Of a DNA stretch of 64,000 nt, positions 30,069 through 38,715 are shown in pieces. The position numbers and the translations under genes were made by a program. The stretch is from Streptomyces daqingensis (GTDB lineage Bacteria; Actinomycetota; Actinomycetes; Streptomycetales; Streptomycetaceae): positions 51,413-115,412 of the forward strand of contig NZ_BMMP01000017.1 of NCBI RefSeq assembly GCF_014645895.1. The letters run 5' to 3'. Each line of letters starts with the position of its first letter. Positions within the stretch are counted from its first letter, which is position 1. The notes beneath the pieces were generated by a model. That model had not been told where the DNA came from and ran no database searches. It worked only from the letters and a program-made list of their open reading frames with translations.

Positions 30069-31715
30069 ATGGGGCACCTCGAAGTCGCGCATCTCGACCA
30101 CTGTCTGCCGGACGGGCGGCTGCTGCTCGCCGACGTCTCCTTCCGGGTGGGCGAGGGCGCCTCGGTCGCGCTGGTCGGGCCGAACGGCGCGGGCAAGACG
30201 ACCCTGCTGCGCGTCATCTCCGGTGAACTCGCCCCGCAGAGCGGGACGGTGACGACCAGTGGGGGCCTGGGCGTGATGCCGCAGTTCATCGGCGTCGGCA
30301 CCGACCGCGACGACGAACGCACCGTCCGGGATCTGCTGGTCTCGGTGGCGCCGCCCCCGATCCGCGAAGCCGCTGAGGCGGTGGACGCGTCCGAACTGGC
30401 CGTCATGGAGGCTCCGTCGGACGATGAGACCACCCAGATGCGGTACGCGCAGGCCCTCTCCGACTGGGCGGAGGTGCAGGGCTACGAGGCCGAGACCCTG
30501 TGGGACAAGTGCACCACCGCGGCGCTCGGCATCCCGTACGAGAAGGCGCAGTGGCGCACGCTGAGCACGCTCTCCGGCGGCGAGCAGAAGCGGCTCGTGC
30601 TGGAGTCGCTGCTGCGCGGCGGCGACGAGGTCCTGCTGCTGGACGAGCCCGACAACTACCTGGACGTTCCCGGGAAGCGCTGGCTGGAGGAGCGCCTGCG
30701 GGAGACCCGCAAGACCGTGCTGTTCATCTCCCACGACCGCGAACTGCTGGCCCGGGCCGCCGACAAGATCGTCAGCGTGGAGCCCAGCCCGGCCGGCAGC
30801 GAGGTGTGGGTGCACGGCGGCGGGTTCGGCAGCTACCACGCGGCCCGGCAGGAGCGCTTCGCCCGCTACGAGGAGCTCCGCCGTCGCTGGGACGAGAAGC
30901 GGGCGCAGCTGAAGAGGCTGGTGCTGGACATGCAGCAGTACGCGGCCCGCAGCCACGAGATGGCCTCCCGGTACCAGGCGGCCAAGACCCGGCTGCGGAA
31001 GTTCGAGGAGGCGGGGCCGCCCCCGGAGCCGCCCCGCGAGCAGCGGATCACCATGCGGCTGCGCGGCGGACGTACCGGAGTGCGGGCCGTGACGTGCGAG
31101 GAGCTGGAGCTGACAGGGCTGATGAAGCCCCTGTCCCTGGAGATCTTCTACGGCGAGCGCGTCGCGGTCCTGGGCTCGAACGGCTCCGGCAAGTCGCACT
31201 TCCTGCGGCTCCTCGCGGACGGCCCCGACGGCACCGCCGTGGCCCACACCGGCAAGTGGCGGCTGGGCGCCCGCGTGGTGCCCGGGCACTTCGCGCAGAC
31301 GCACGCGCATCCGGAGCTGGTGGGGCGCACCCTGCTGGACGTCCTGTGGACCGAGCACTCCCTCGACAAGGGCGCCGCGATGTCCGCCCTGCGCCGCTAC
31401 GAGATGACCGGGCAGGCCGAGCAGCCCTTCGACCGGCTCTCGGGCGGGCAGCAGGCGCGCTTCCAGATCCTGCTGCTGGAGCTGACGGGGACGACGGCGC
31501 TACTGCTGGACGAGCCCACCGACAACCTGGACCTGGAGTCCGCGGAGGCGCTCCAGCAGGGGCTCGAGGCGTACGAGGGCACGGTGCTGGCGGTGACGCA
31601 CGACCGCTGGTTCGCCCGGTCCTTCGACCGCTTCCTGGTCTTCGGCTCGGACGGCGTCGTACGGGAGACGCCGGAGCCGGTGTGGACAGAGGGGAGAGTG
31701 CGGCGGGAGCGCTGA
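30069..31715 (+). CDS. ABC-F family ATPase
   Basis: 548 residues, two fused ATP-binding domains and no membrane helices, which defines the ABC-F class of ribosome-acting factors. Domain 1: Walker A GPNGAGKTT, signature LSGGEQKR, Walker B LLLDEPDNYLD. Domain 2: GSNGSGKSH, LSGGQQAR, LLLDEPTDNLD. A basic, helical linker (about residues 250-330, MQQYAARSHEMASRYQAAKTR) lies between them. ATG 30069 (MGHLEVAHLDH) matches homologues; an ATG at 30045 is in frame and possible. Translation or antibiotic-protection role cannot be told from sequence. In Streptomyces a gene of this type is usual near rplM. Confidence 0.9.
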   Translation: MGHLEVAHLDHCLPDGRLLLADVSFRVGEGASVALVGPNGAGKTTLLRVISGELAPQSGTVTTSGGLGVMPQFIGVGTDRDDERTVRDLLVSVAPPPIREAAEAVDASELAVMEAPSDDETTQMRYAQALSDWAEVQGYEAETLWDKCTTAALGIPYEKAQWRTLSTLSGGEQKRLVLESLLRGGDEVLLLDEPDNYLDVPGKRWLEERLRETRKTVLFISHDRELLARAADKIVSVEPSPAGSEVWVHGGGFGSYHAARQERFARYEELRRRWDEKRAQLKRLVLDMQQYAARSHEMASRYQAAKTRLRKFEEAGPPPEPPREQRITMRLRGGRTGVRAVTCEELELTGLMKPLSLEIFYGERVAVLGSNGSGKSHFLRLLADGPDGTAVAHTGKWRLGARVVPGHFAQTHAHPELVGRTLLDVLWTEHSLDKGAAMSALRRYEMTGQAEQPFDRLSGGQQARFQILLLELTGTTALLLDEPTDNLDLESAEALQQGLEAYEGTVLAVTHDRWFARSFDRFLVFGSDGVVRETPEPVWTEGRVRRER

Positions 31716-31726
31716 GCAGGCGCTCG

Positions 31727-31732
31727 TAGGGT
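31727..31732 (+). promoter_or_regulatory. candidate -10 box (TAGGGT), leaderless start
   Basis: TAGGGT begins 13 nt before the ATG of the acetyltransferase gene and no ribosome-binding site lies between. Confidence 0.5.
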
Positions 31733-31739
31733 CGCGCCC

Positions 31740-32270
31740 ATGGACACCACCGCGGACTCCTTGCGGATCAGGCCGGGTACCCCCGCTGACGCACCGGCGA
31801 TCCTGGCCATGCTCGACTCGGCCGTGGCGTGGATGAACGCGCGCGGCAACACCGAGCAGTGGGGCACGACGCCGCATTCGCAGAGGCCCGGCTGGGCCGA
31901 GCGGACAGTGCGGTACACGACCGAGAACGCGGCGTACGTCGCGGAGCTGGACGGTGCGCCCGCCGGCGTACTGGTGCTCGACTCGGGACCGGACCCGGAC
32001 ATGCCGGTCCCGCCGGCCGGCGAGCCCGAAAGGTACGTCCGCATGCTGGTCTCCGACCGGCGGTACGCCGGTCAGGGCGTCGGCGCGGCGCTGCTGGCCC
32101 ATGCCGCCGAGGAGACCCGGAGGGCGGGCCTGCGGCTGCTGCGGGTCGACTGCTGGGCGGGCGGCGGGGGCGGACTCGTCGCGTTCTACGAGCGGCACGG
32201 CTTCGTTCCGACCGAGCGGTTCCTGTCGGACGCATGGCCGGGACAGGTGCTGGCCATGCGGGTCGCCTGA
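31740..32270 (+). CDS. GNAT family N-acetyltransferase
   Basis: 176 residues. The GNAT fold is indicated by LRIRPGTPADAPAILAML at the N-terminus, the acetyl-CoA pyrophosphate-binding loop RRYAGQGVGAALL (Q/R-x-x-G-x-G/A), and the C-terminal FYERHGFVPTERF. Substrate unknown. The start codon has no Shine-Dalgarno site but a TAGGGT box 13 nt upstream. Located between the ABC-F gene and the rplM promoter region. Confidence 0.88.
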   Translation: MDTTADSLRIRPGTPADAPAILAMLDSAVAWMNARGNTEQWGTTPHSQRPGWAERTVRYTTENAAYVAELDGAPAGVLVLDSGPDPDMPVPPAGEPERYVRMLVSDRRYAGQGVGAALLAHAAEETRRAGLRLLRVDCWAGGGGGLVAFYERHGFVPTERFLSDAWPGQVLAMRVA

Positions 32271-32387
32271 CGGGAGAGGAGCGCCGCGCGGCAGCCCGTG
32301 GCGCACGGGCTCCGGGGCCGCCGGTCTGCCGGGCACGGGTCGTGCCGCGGACGGAGAACGGGCGGTCACAGCCCGTGCCGCCCCGCT

Positions 32388-32417
32388 TTGACCCGTACGG
32401 GTGCGCACCGGTAAGCT
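32388..32417 (+). promoter_or_regulatory. promoter of rplM-rpsI
   Basis: TTGACC at 32388-32393 and TAAGCT at 32412-32417, 18-nt spacer: the best vegetative promoter in the window by consensus. Predicted transcript start near 32424. Confidence 0.65.
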
Positions 32418-32423
32418 GCCGGT

Positions 32424-32658
32424 TCGTTGTGTGTATTGGCTTGCTCATTCTCACGTGGGAGGGCCTTACACCCGGCCCACCGGCCGATGACCAGCGACCA
32501 GCACCCGCGGCCCGCGTCACCGCGGTGTGGTCAAGCCTGTCGTGATCTGCCAGGTGGCCTTGTCAGGACCTTTCTCCGGGGCCCCGTGCTCAGGGAGATC
32601 CGTCACCCGACCCCTCGCGGGGCCGGGGAGACCCCACCTAGAAGCGAAGGCTAAGACC
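32424..32658 (+). other. about 235-nt leader before rplM
   Basis: Region between the predicted transcript start and the rplM GTG, part of a 388-nt gap after the acetyltransferase gene. It contains no convincing ORF but several G/C-rich inverted segments (for example CCCCTCGCGGGG near 32610-32622). A long leader before a ribosomal protein gene is a common place for autogenous control; no known leader structure was recognised. Confidence 0.4.
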
Positions 32659-33102
32659 GTGCGTACGTACAGCCCCAAGCCCGGCGACGTTCAGCGCCAG
32701 TGGCATGTCATCGACGCGCAGGACGTTGTCCTGGGCCGTCTGGCCACCCAGGCCGCCACCCTTCTCCGGGGCAAGCACAAGCCGGTGTACGCGCCTCATG
32801 TCGACACCGGTGACTTCGTCATCATCATCAACGCCGACAAGGTGCACCTGTCCGGCAACAAGCGGATCCAGAAGATGGCCTACCGCCACTCCGGCTACCC
32901 GGGTGGTCTGCGGTCCGTCCGCTACGACGAGCTGCTGGAGAAGAACCCCGAGAAGGCCGTCGAGAAGGCGGTCAAGGGCATGCTCCCCAAGAATTCGCTG
33001 GGCCGTCAGATGCTCTCCAAGCTGAAGGTCTACGCGGGCGACCAGCACCCGCACAGCGCCCAGCAGCCGGTGCCGTTCGAGATCAGCCAGGTCGCGCAGT
33101 AA
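32659..33102 (+). CDS. rplM: 50S ribosomal protein L13
   Basis: 147 residues, the usual actinobacterial length. L13 is an early 50S assembly protein. The GTG at 32659 (MRTYSPKPGDVQRQWHVIDA) is the family start, with GAAGG about 10 nt upstream; an in-frame extension upstream is not conserved. Conserved LGRLATQAATLLRGKHKP and YRHSGYPGGL are present. rpsI follows 41 nt later in the same operon. Confidence 0.97.
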   Translation: MRTYSPKPGDVQRQWHVIDAQDVVLGRLATQAATLLRGKHKPVYAPHVDTGDFVIIINADKVHLSGNKRIQKMAYRHSGYPGGLRSVRYDELLEKNPEKAVEKAVKGMLPKNSLGRQMLSKLKVYAGDQHPHSAQQPVPFEISQVAQ

Positions 33103-33143
33103 GTCCGGCCACCAACCGACACAGAGAGAAGTTGAGGAGAATC

Positions 33144-33647
33144 GTGGCCGAGACCACTGCTGAGACCCCCGTCGAGGGCGTCGAGGAGTACACGACCGAA
33201 ACCCCCGAGGCGCCGGAGGAGTTCACCTCCGAGTCCCTCGCTTCGCGCTTCGGCGACCCGCAGCCCGCTGCCGGCACCGGCCGTCGCAAGAACGCCGTGG
33301 CCCGCGTCCGGATCGTCCCGGGCAGCGGCCGCTGGAAGATCAACGGCCGCACCCTCGAGGGCTACTTCCCGAACAAGGTGCACCAGCAGGAAGTCAACGA
33401 GCCCTTCAAGGTGCTCGAGCTCGACGAGCGCTACGACGTCGTCGCCCGCATCAACGGCGGCGGCATCTCGGGCCAGGCGGGCGCGCTGCGCCTCGGTGTG
33501 GCCCGTGCGCTGAACGAGGCGGACTCGGACAACAACCGTGGCCCGCTGAAGAAGGCCGGCTTCCTGACCCGTGACGCTCGCGCCGTCGAGCGCAAGAAGG
33601 CCGGTCTGAAGAAGGCCCGTAAGGGAACGCAGTACAGCAAGCGCTGA
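33144..33647 (+). CDS. rpsI: 30S ribosomal protein S9
   Basis: 167 residues. S9 lies in the 30S head and its C-terminal tail ends in SKR, reaching the P-site tRNA anticodon loop. The GTG start at 33144 has GAGGAGA 4 nt upstream. An acidic N-terminal extension of about 45 residues (TTETPEAPEEFTSES region) precedes the core TGRRKNAVARVRIVPG, as in other streptomycetes. A strong terminator follows. Confidence 0.97.
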   Translation: MAETTAETPVEGVEEYTTETPEAPEEFTSESLASRFGDPQPAAGTGRRKNAVARVRIVPGSGRWKINGRTLEGYFPNKVHQQEVNEPFKVLELDERYDVVARINGGGISGQAGALRLGVARALNEADSDNNRGPLKKAGFLTRDARAVERKKAGLKKARKGTQYSKR

Positions 33648-33688
33648 GGCGCTGCACCGGCTGCCCTGCTCATCGCAGCTGTGCGAAC

Positions 33689-33722
33689 CGCCCCGGGGGT
33701 ACGAAACCGTGCCCCCGGGGCG
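33689..33722 (+). terminator. rplM-rpsI terminator
   Basis: 14-bp stem (33689-33702 paired with 33709-33722, one G-T pair) with a 6-nt GAAACC loop, 42 nt after the rpsI stop. The rest of the 356-nt rpsI-glmM gap shows no gene. Confidence 0.85.
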
Positions 33723-34003
33723 TTCGTCTATGAGGAGGATGCGCAGTCCGGCTGCGGGGTGCGTGCGCGCGCCGTGGTGCGGGGAAGCGCAGTAGACGGG
33801 CATGCGGCGGATACCTTGCTCGGACCGGATGGACCGGGCGGCCCGGACGCTTCCGGGAGCACGCGGGAGCGGACGGCGGCAGGCCGGCCGTGCGCCGGTT
33901 CCGCGTCCGCCCGGCGGGCGGCATTCATACAGCTCGCATACGGGCCGGGCTCCCGCCACCCGGCCTGGTGCTCGTACTCGACTCGGACTCGGAGGAACCA
34001 CAA

Positions 34004-35362
34004 GTGGGACGACTCTTCGGTACGGACGGCGTGCGCGGTGTCGCCAACGAAGGCCTGACGGCTGAGCTCGCGCTCGGTCTGTCCGTCTCGGCGGCCCATG
34101 TGCTCGCCGAAGTGGGCTCGTTCGAAGGCCACCGGCCGGTGGCCGTGGTCGGACGGGATCCGCGTGCCTCCGGAGAGTTCCTGGAGGCGGCGGTGGTGGC
34201 GGGTCTCGCCAGCGCCGGAGTCGACGTCCTGCGGGTGGGTGTGCTGCCGACTCCCGCGGTCGCGTATCTGACGGGTTCGCTGGGCGCGGACCTCGGTGTG
34301 ATGCTCTCCGCCAGCCACAACCCGATGCCGGACAACGGCATCAAGTTCTTCGCGCAGGGCGGCCACAAGCTCGCCGACGAGCTGGAGGACCGCATCGAGT
34401 CGCTGTACCGGGAACACGGCGCCGGCCAGCCCTGGGCCCGGCCGACGGGCGAGGGCGTGGGGCGCGTCCGCGACTACGACGAGGGCTTCGACAACTACGT
34501 GGCGCACCTCGTGGGCGTACTGCCGAACCGGCTGGACGGCCTGAAGGTCGTCATCGACGGTGCGCACGGCGCTGCCTCGCGCGTCTCCCCGGAGGCGTTC
34601 GCCCGCGCGGGCGCCGAGGTGGTCACGATCGGCGCCGATCCCGACGGGCTGAACATCAACGACGGCTGCGGCTCGACCCATTTGGAGGGGCTGCGGGCGG
34701 CCGTCGTGGAGCACGAGGCCGACTTCGGCGTCGCGCACGACGGGGACGCGGACCGCTGCCTCGCCGTGGACGCCCAGGGCGAGGAGATCGACGGCGACCA
34801 GATCCTGGCCGTACTGGCCCTCGCGATGAGGGACGCGGGACGGCTGCGCAAGGACACCGTGGTGGCCACCGTCATGTCGAACCTCGGCTTCAAGCTGGCC
34901 ATGGCCCGTGAGGGCATCGAGCTGCTCCAGACGGCCGTCGGCGACCGCTACGTGCTGGAGGAGATGAAGCGCGGCGGATACGCGCTGGGCGGCGAGCAGT
35001 CCGGGCACGTCATCGCACTGGACCACGCCACCACCGGCGACGGCACCCTGACCGGTCTGATGCTCGCCGCCCGCGTCGCCGACACGGGCAAGCCCCTGGG
35101 GGAGCTGGCGAGCGTGATGGAGCGGCTGCCGCAGGTCCTCATCAACGTGCGGGACGTCGACAAGAGCCGGGTCGACACCTCTGCCGAGCTCGCCGCCGCC
35201 GTCAGCGACGCGGAGAGGGAACTGGGCAGCACGGGCAGGGTCCTGCTGCGCTCCTCGGGCACGGAACCGCTGGTACGGGTGATGGTCGAGGCCGCCGACA
35301 AGGAGCAGGCCGACTCCGTGGCCGGGCGGCTGGCGGACGTGGTCAAGAGCTCGCTGGGCTGA
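34004..35362 (+). CDS. glmM: phosphoglucosamine mutase
   Basis: 452 residues. Converts glucosamine-6-phosphate to glucosamine-1-phosphate on the way to UDP-N-acetylglucosamine and peptidoglycan. The phosphoserine is S102 in LSASHNPMPDNGIKFF; the metal-binding loop is HDGDADRCLAVD, and the phosphate-binding RSSGTEPLVRVMVE loop is near the C-terminus. The GTG at 34004 (MGRLFGTDGVRG) has GGAGGAA 6 nt upstream. A 19-bp perfect hairpin ends the transcript. Confidence 0.97.
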   Translation: MGRLFGTDGVRGVANEGLTAELALGLSVSAAHVLAEVGSFEGHRPVAVVGRDPRASGEFLEAAVVAGLASAGVDVLRVGVLPTPAVAYLTGSLGADLGVMLSASHNPMPDNGIKFFAQGGHKLADELEDRIESLYREHGAGQPWARPTGEGVGRVRDYDEGFDNYVAHLVGVLPNRLDGLKVVIDGAHGAASRVSPEAFARAGAEVVTIGADPDGLNINDGCGSTHLEGLRAAVVEHEADFGVAHDGDADRCLAVDAQGEEIDGDQILAVLALAMRDAGRLRKDTVVATVMSNLGFKLAMAREGIELLQTAVGDRYVLEEMKRGGYALGGEQSGHVIALDHATTGDGTLTGLMLAARVADTGKPLGELASVMERLPQVLINVRDVDKSRVDTSAELAAAVSDAERELGSTGRVLLRSSGTEPLVRVMVEAADKEQADSVAGRLADVVKSSLG

Positions 35363-35393
35363 GCCCGCCGCCGTCCCGGCTGCTCCATCCGCT

Positions 35394-35436
35394 CGTGACG
35401 AAGGGCGCGCTCGCGCAGAGCGCGCCCTTCGTCACG
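35394..35436 (+). terminator. glmM terminator
   Basis: Perfect 19-bp stem (35394-35412 and 35418-35436) with a 5-nt GCGCA loop, 31 nt after the glmM stop. The longest perfect hairpin found in the window. Confidence 0.92.
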
Positions 35437-35564
35437 CGTAGGGGCCCATGAGTTCGACGCGGCTCCCGCTCGCACCGGCCCCTCGCCTGCAGGGCTCCGT
35501 ACCGAAGGCAACCCGCCGTGAGAACGGTATGCACGGACGGTGTACGGAGCGTGGGGTTTCCCGC

Positions 35565-35570
35565 TACGTT
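35565..35570 (+). promoter_or_regulatory. candidate -10 box (TACGTT), leaderless start
   Basis: TACGTT begins 13 nt before ATG 35578, with no ribosome-binding site between. Confidence 0.45.
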
Positions 35571-35577
35571 TCACCGC

Positions 35578-35838
35578 ATGTCACACCGCATCGGCCGCAT
35601 GAGCCTCAAGTACCGCAGACGGAGACGTCCCGGCCGGCCCCAGCTGCCGGAGAAGCGGGACTTCGCAGCGCGCATACAGAGCGACCTGGCTCTGGAGGAC
35701 CTCCCCGACGAGGACTTCTGCGAGGACCTGACGGAGACCCTCGACATGTACGTCTTGGGCAGCAAGCCCAGGTGCGAGGAAGCGGAGTACCTGGAGCTGA
35801 TGGAGGACGCCATAGAGCGCATAGCGCGCGGCCACTGA
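35578..35838 (+). CDS. small basic/acidic hypothetical protein
   Basis: 86 residues. A very basic N-terminus (KYRRRRRPGRP) is followed by an acidic C-terminal half (LEDLPDEDFCEDLTETLD). No domain recognised. ATG 35578 is supported by a TACGTT box 13 nt upstream; ATG 35599 (MSLKYRR) is an alternative. A small gene at this place after glmM is common in streptomycetes as far as I recall. An overlapping ORF on the other strand has no support. Confidence 0.6.
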   Translation: MSHRIGRMSLKYRRRRRPGRPQLPEKRDFAARIQSDLALEDLPDEDFCEDLTETLDMYVLGSKPRCEEAEYLELMEDAIERIARGH

Positions 35839-35918
35839 CGGCCGCCGTGGGCGGTCGCGGGCGGTCGGTGCGGGCGCCGGGCTGCCCGCGCGGTGTCGTC
35901 GCGCCGCCGGGCGCCGCT

Positions 35919-35924
35919 TAGGCT
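35919..35924 (+). promoter_or_regulatory. candidate -10 box (TAGGCT), leaderless start
   Basis: TAGGCT begins 12 nt before the ATG of the GlmS-like gene; no Shine-Dalgarno sequence between. Confidence 0.5.
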
Positions 35925-35930
35925 GCTCGC

Positions 35931-36713
35931 ATGTGCGGAATCGTTGCGTACGCGGGTGGGCGCTCCGCCCTCGATGTGATCCTCGCCGGGCTGCGGCGGC
36001 TCGAGGGCCTCGGCTACGACTCCGCCGGTGTCGCCGTCCTCGTGGACGGCGGGCTGGCGGCCGCGAAGAAGGCGGGCACGTTCGCCGATCTGCACGCGGA
36101 GTTGGCGGAGCGTCCGCTCCCGGCCGGGACGACAGGCATCGGGCACATCAGACGGGCCACGCACGGCCCGGCCGTCGACGCGAACGCGCATCCGCATCTG
36201 GACGACTCCGGCCGTGTCGCGGTGGTCCACAACGGCGTCATCGGCAACTCCGGTGAACTGCGGGACGAGTTGGCCCGGCGCGGCCATGAACTCGCCTCCG
36301 GCACGGACACGGAGGCCGCCGCCCACCTGCTCGCGGAGCACTTCTCGTCATGCGGCGACCTCGCGGAGGCGATGCGTCAGGTCTGCCGCCGGCTCGTAGG
36401 CGAGTTCGCGCTCGTGGCGGTGCACGCGGACGAGCCGGAGGTGGTCGTGGGCGCGTCCAGGGGGCTGCCGCTGTCGGCGGGGCTCGGGGAGGGCGAGCTG
36501 TTCCTGGCGTCCGACGACGCCGTCTTCGCGCCGTACGTCCGTGAGGCCGCGGCCGTGGACGAGGACCAGGTCGTGGTGCTGCACCGGGACGGTGTGCGCA
36601 TCACGGATTTCGAGGGGGTGCCGGTGGACATGCGCACGTACAGGGTGGAGGCCGGGGACCCCGGCACCGGTGGGGAAGCCGTCCGGGAGACCTCGGGCGG
36701 GGGTTCGCGTTGA
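35931..36713 (+). CDS. stand-alone glutaminase domain related to GlmS (isomerase domains absent)
   Basis: 260 residues, against 605-625 for glucosamine-6-phosphate synthase. Only the N-terminal class II glutamine amidotransferase domain is present: nucleophile C2 (first residue after Met removal), R74, H87 (NAHPH), N101-G102 (HNG) and D126 (TDTE) for glutamine binding and hydrolysis. Both SIS domains that bind fructose-6-phosphate are missing; acpS begins 4 nt before the stop. Two residues differ from GlmS: Leu27 replaces the Arg of YRGYDSAG and Arg75 replaces the channel-gating Trp of RWATHG. It may supply ammonia to an unknown partner or only hydrolyse glutamine. No frameshift remnant was found. 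Confidence 0.85.
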   Translation: MCGIVAYAGGRSALDVILAGLRRLEGLGYDSAGVAVLVDGGLAAAKKAGTFADLHAELAERPLPAGTTGIGHIRRATHGPAVDANAHPHLDDSGRVAVVHNGVIGNSGELRDELARRGHELASGTDTEAAAHLLAEHFSSCGDLAEAMRQVCRRLVGEFALVAVHADEPEVVVGASRGLPLSAGLGEGELFLASDDAVFAPYVREAAAVDEDQVVVLHRDGVRITDFEGVPVDMRTYRVEAGDPGTGGEAVRETSGGGSR

Positions 36714-37078
36714 TCGTCGGGGTGGGAATCGACGTCGCCGAGATCGAACGGTTCGGCCAGGCCCTGAAACGCACACCCATACTCGCCGAACGGCTGTTCG
36801 TGGAGGCCGAGTTGTGGCTTCCCACGGGCGAGCGCCGGGGGGTGGCCTCTCTCGCGGCGCGCTTCGCCGCGAAGGAGGCGCTGGCCAAGGCGCTCGGCGC
36901 TCCGGGCGGGATGAGCTGGACGGACGCCGAGGTCGTGGCAGCGGCGTCGGGCCGGCCGTCGCTCCGGGTGCGCGGCACCGTGGCGGCACAGGCCGAACTG
37001 CTGGGCGTACGCGGATGGCACCTGTCGCTGTCGCACGACGCCGGGATCGCCTCCGCCGTGGTCATCGCGGAGGGGTGA
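36710..37078 (+). CDS. acpS: holo-[acyl-carrier-protein] synthase
   Basis: 122 residues. Transfers 4-prime-phosphopantetheine from CoA to acyl carrier proteins. Mg ligands Asp8 (GVGIDVAEIERF) and Glu56 (RFAAKEALAKAL) are present, as is the LSLSHDAG motif. The TTG start at 36710 overlaps the upstream stop by 4 nt (TTGA) and gives the family N-terminus MIVGVGID; GGGCGGGGG lies upstream. Cotranscription with the GlmS-like gene is likely. nnr follows after 29 nt. Confidence 0.93.
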   Translation: MIVGVGIDVAEIERFGQALKRTPILAERLFVEAELWLPTGERRGVASLAARFAAKEALAKALGAPGGMSWTDAEVVAAASGRPSLRVRGTVAAQAELLGVRGWHLSLSHDAGIASAVVIAEG

Positions 37079-37107
37079 GGCCCGGCCCGGTCGGTCAGAC
37101 TGGGGTC

Positions 37108-38583
37108 ATGAGGACTGCCTACAGCGTGGAGACCGTACGGGCCGCCGAGCGGGAGCTGATGGGGCGGCTCCCCGACGGGGCGCTGATGCAGCGGGCCGCG
37201 GCCGGTCTGGCCGCCGCCTGCGCGGGGATGCTCGGACGTACGTACGGCAGCCGCGTCGTCCTCCTCGTGGGCAGCGGCGACAACGGCGGCGACGCCCTCT
37301 ACGCGGGTGCGCGGCTCGCGCGGCGAGGCGCGGGGGTGAGCGCCGTGCTGCTGTCGCCGGAGAAGGTCCACGAGGGCGGTCTGGCGGCGCTGCGGGCGGC
37401 GGGCGGCCGCGTGCTCGTGGCCCCGGGCGCCGTGGTGGAGGGCGAGTCCGCCCCGGTGGAACCGGTCATCGCGCGGGCGGACCTCGTGGTCGACGGCATC
37501 GTGGGCATCGGCGGCAGGGGCGGACTGCGGCCCGTGGCCGTGGAGTTGACGGACGCGGTGCGTGCGCCCGTCGTGAGCGTGGACCTGCCGAGCGGCGTCG
37601 ATGCCGACACCGGCGAGGTGAAAGGCGTCGCAGTGCGGGCCGACGCCACGGTCACCTTCGGTGCGTACAAGCCGGGACTGCTCGCCGATCCGGCGCGGGA
37701 GCACGCGGGCGCGCTCCGGCTCGTGGACATCGGGCTCGGCCCGTACCTGCCGCCGGACCCCGCGGTCGAGGCGCTGCAGCACGCGGACGTCGCGGCGCTG
37801 CTGCCGCGTCCGGTCGCGGAGAGCGACAAGTACAGGCGCGGCGTCGTCGGGATCGTGGCGGGCTCCTCTCGCTACCCGGGCGCCGCCGTGCTCGCCGTCT
37901 CCGGTGCGCTCCGCGGCGGTGCCGGGGCCGTGCGCTACGTGGGGCCGGCGGCGGACGCGGTGATCGCCCGCCATCCGGAGACGCTCGTCTCGGCGGGGCG
38001 GCCGAGCAAGGCGGGGCGCGTGCAGGCGTGGGCCGTCGGGTCGGGCCTCGGGGACGACAAGGACCGGCTGCGGGACGTGCTGGCGGCCGACGTGCCCCTG
38101 CTCATCGACGCCGACGGACTGCGGCTCGCGGACGAGGCGGCCCTGCGTGCCCGTACGTCCCCCACCGTGCTGACCCCGCATGCCGGGGAGGCGGCGGCGC
38201 TGCTCGGCTGGGAACGGGAGGACGTCGAGGCGAGGCGGCTGACGGCCGCCCGGGAGCTGGCCGGACGCACCGGGGCGACGGTCCTGCTCAAGGGGTCGAC
38301 GACGGTGGTGGCGGACGGCGGCGGGTCCGGCGGCGGATCCGCGGAGGCGGCCCCCGTGCGGATCAACCCGACGGGCACCGGATGGCTCGCCACGGCCGGG
38401 ACGGGGGACGTGCTCGCCGGGCTCGTGGGCGCGCTGCTCGCCGCCGGGCTGGACGGCCGGGACGCGGCGTCGGTGGGCGCCTACGTGCACGGGATGGCGG
38501 GACGGTTCGCGCCGCGGCCCGCCGGGGCGTCGGACGTGGCGGAGGCGCTGAGCACCGCCTGGCGGGATCTGCTGGCGGGCTGA
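37108..38583 (+). CDS. nnr: bifunctional NAD(P)H-hydrate epimerase / ADP-dependent NAD(P)HX dehydratase
   Basis: 491 residues. Repairs hydrated NADH and NADPH. Residues 1-225 are the YjeF-type epimerase domain (VLLVGSGDNGGDALYAGARLA; VVDGIVGIGGRG; VSVDLPSGVDADTG). Residues 235-491 are the ribokinase-like dehydratase domain (RGVVGIVAGSSRYPGA; TPHAGEAAALLG; TGTGDVLAG with catalytic Asp434). ATG 37108 is chosen because the long upstream in-frame extension overlaps acpS and the GlmS-like gene. A CAGACT box 12 nt upstream may be a -10 element. Confidence 0.95.
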   Translation: MRTAYSVETVRAAERELMGRLPDGALMQRAAAGLAAACAGMLGRTYGSRVVLLVGSGDNGGDALYAGARLARRGAGVSAVLLSPEKVHEGGLAALRAAGGRVLVAPGAVVEGESAPVEPVIARADLVVDGIVGIGGRGGLRPVAVELTDAVRAPVVSVDLPSGVDADTGEVKGVAVRADATVTFGAYKPGLLADPAREHAGALRLVDIGLGPYLPPDPAVEALQHADVAALLPRPVAESDKYRRGVVGIVAGSSRYPGAAVLAVSGALRGGAGAVRYVGPAADAVIARHPETLVSAGRPSKAGRVQAWAVGSGLGDDKDRLRDVLAADVPLLIDADGLRLADEAALRARTSPTVLTPHAGEAAALLGWEREDVEARRLTAARELAGRTGATVLLKGSTTVVADGGGSGGGSAEAAPVRINPTGTGWLATAGTGDVLAGLVGALLAAGLDGRDAASVGAYVHGMAGRFAPRPAGASDVAEALSTAWRDLLAG

Positions 38584-38715
38584 CGGGACCTCCGCCCCCG
38601 CCGTTCGCGGCGGCACCCGTTCCGGTGACGCTGCCCGCGCGTCCCTTCGTCCGCTCCGAGGCGGCCCCACGCGGGTCCGGCCGCCAAGTCCGCCTGGGGC
38701 GGCCGCGCCCTCGGC

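Noticed and set aside
28980..31358. 792-codon minus-strand open frame across the ABC-F gene
   Set aside because: Out of frame with the real minus-strand membrane protein at 29165-30013 and opposite to a complete ABC-F protein.
35571..36341. 256-codon minus-strand open frame opposite the small gene and the GlmS-like gene
   Set aside because: Shadow of the plus-strand GlmS-like frame, which has intact catalytic motifs.
36541..37107. In-frame N-terminal extension of nnr
   Set aside because: Overlaps acpS and the GlmS-like gene entirely; the family starts at ATG 37108.
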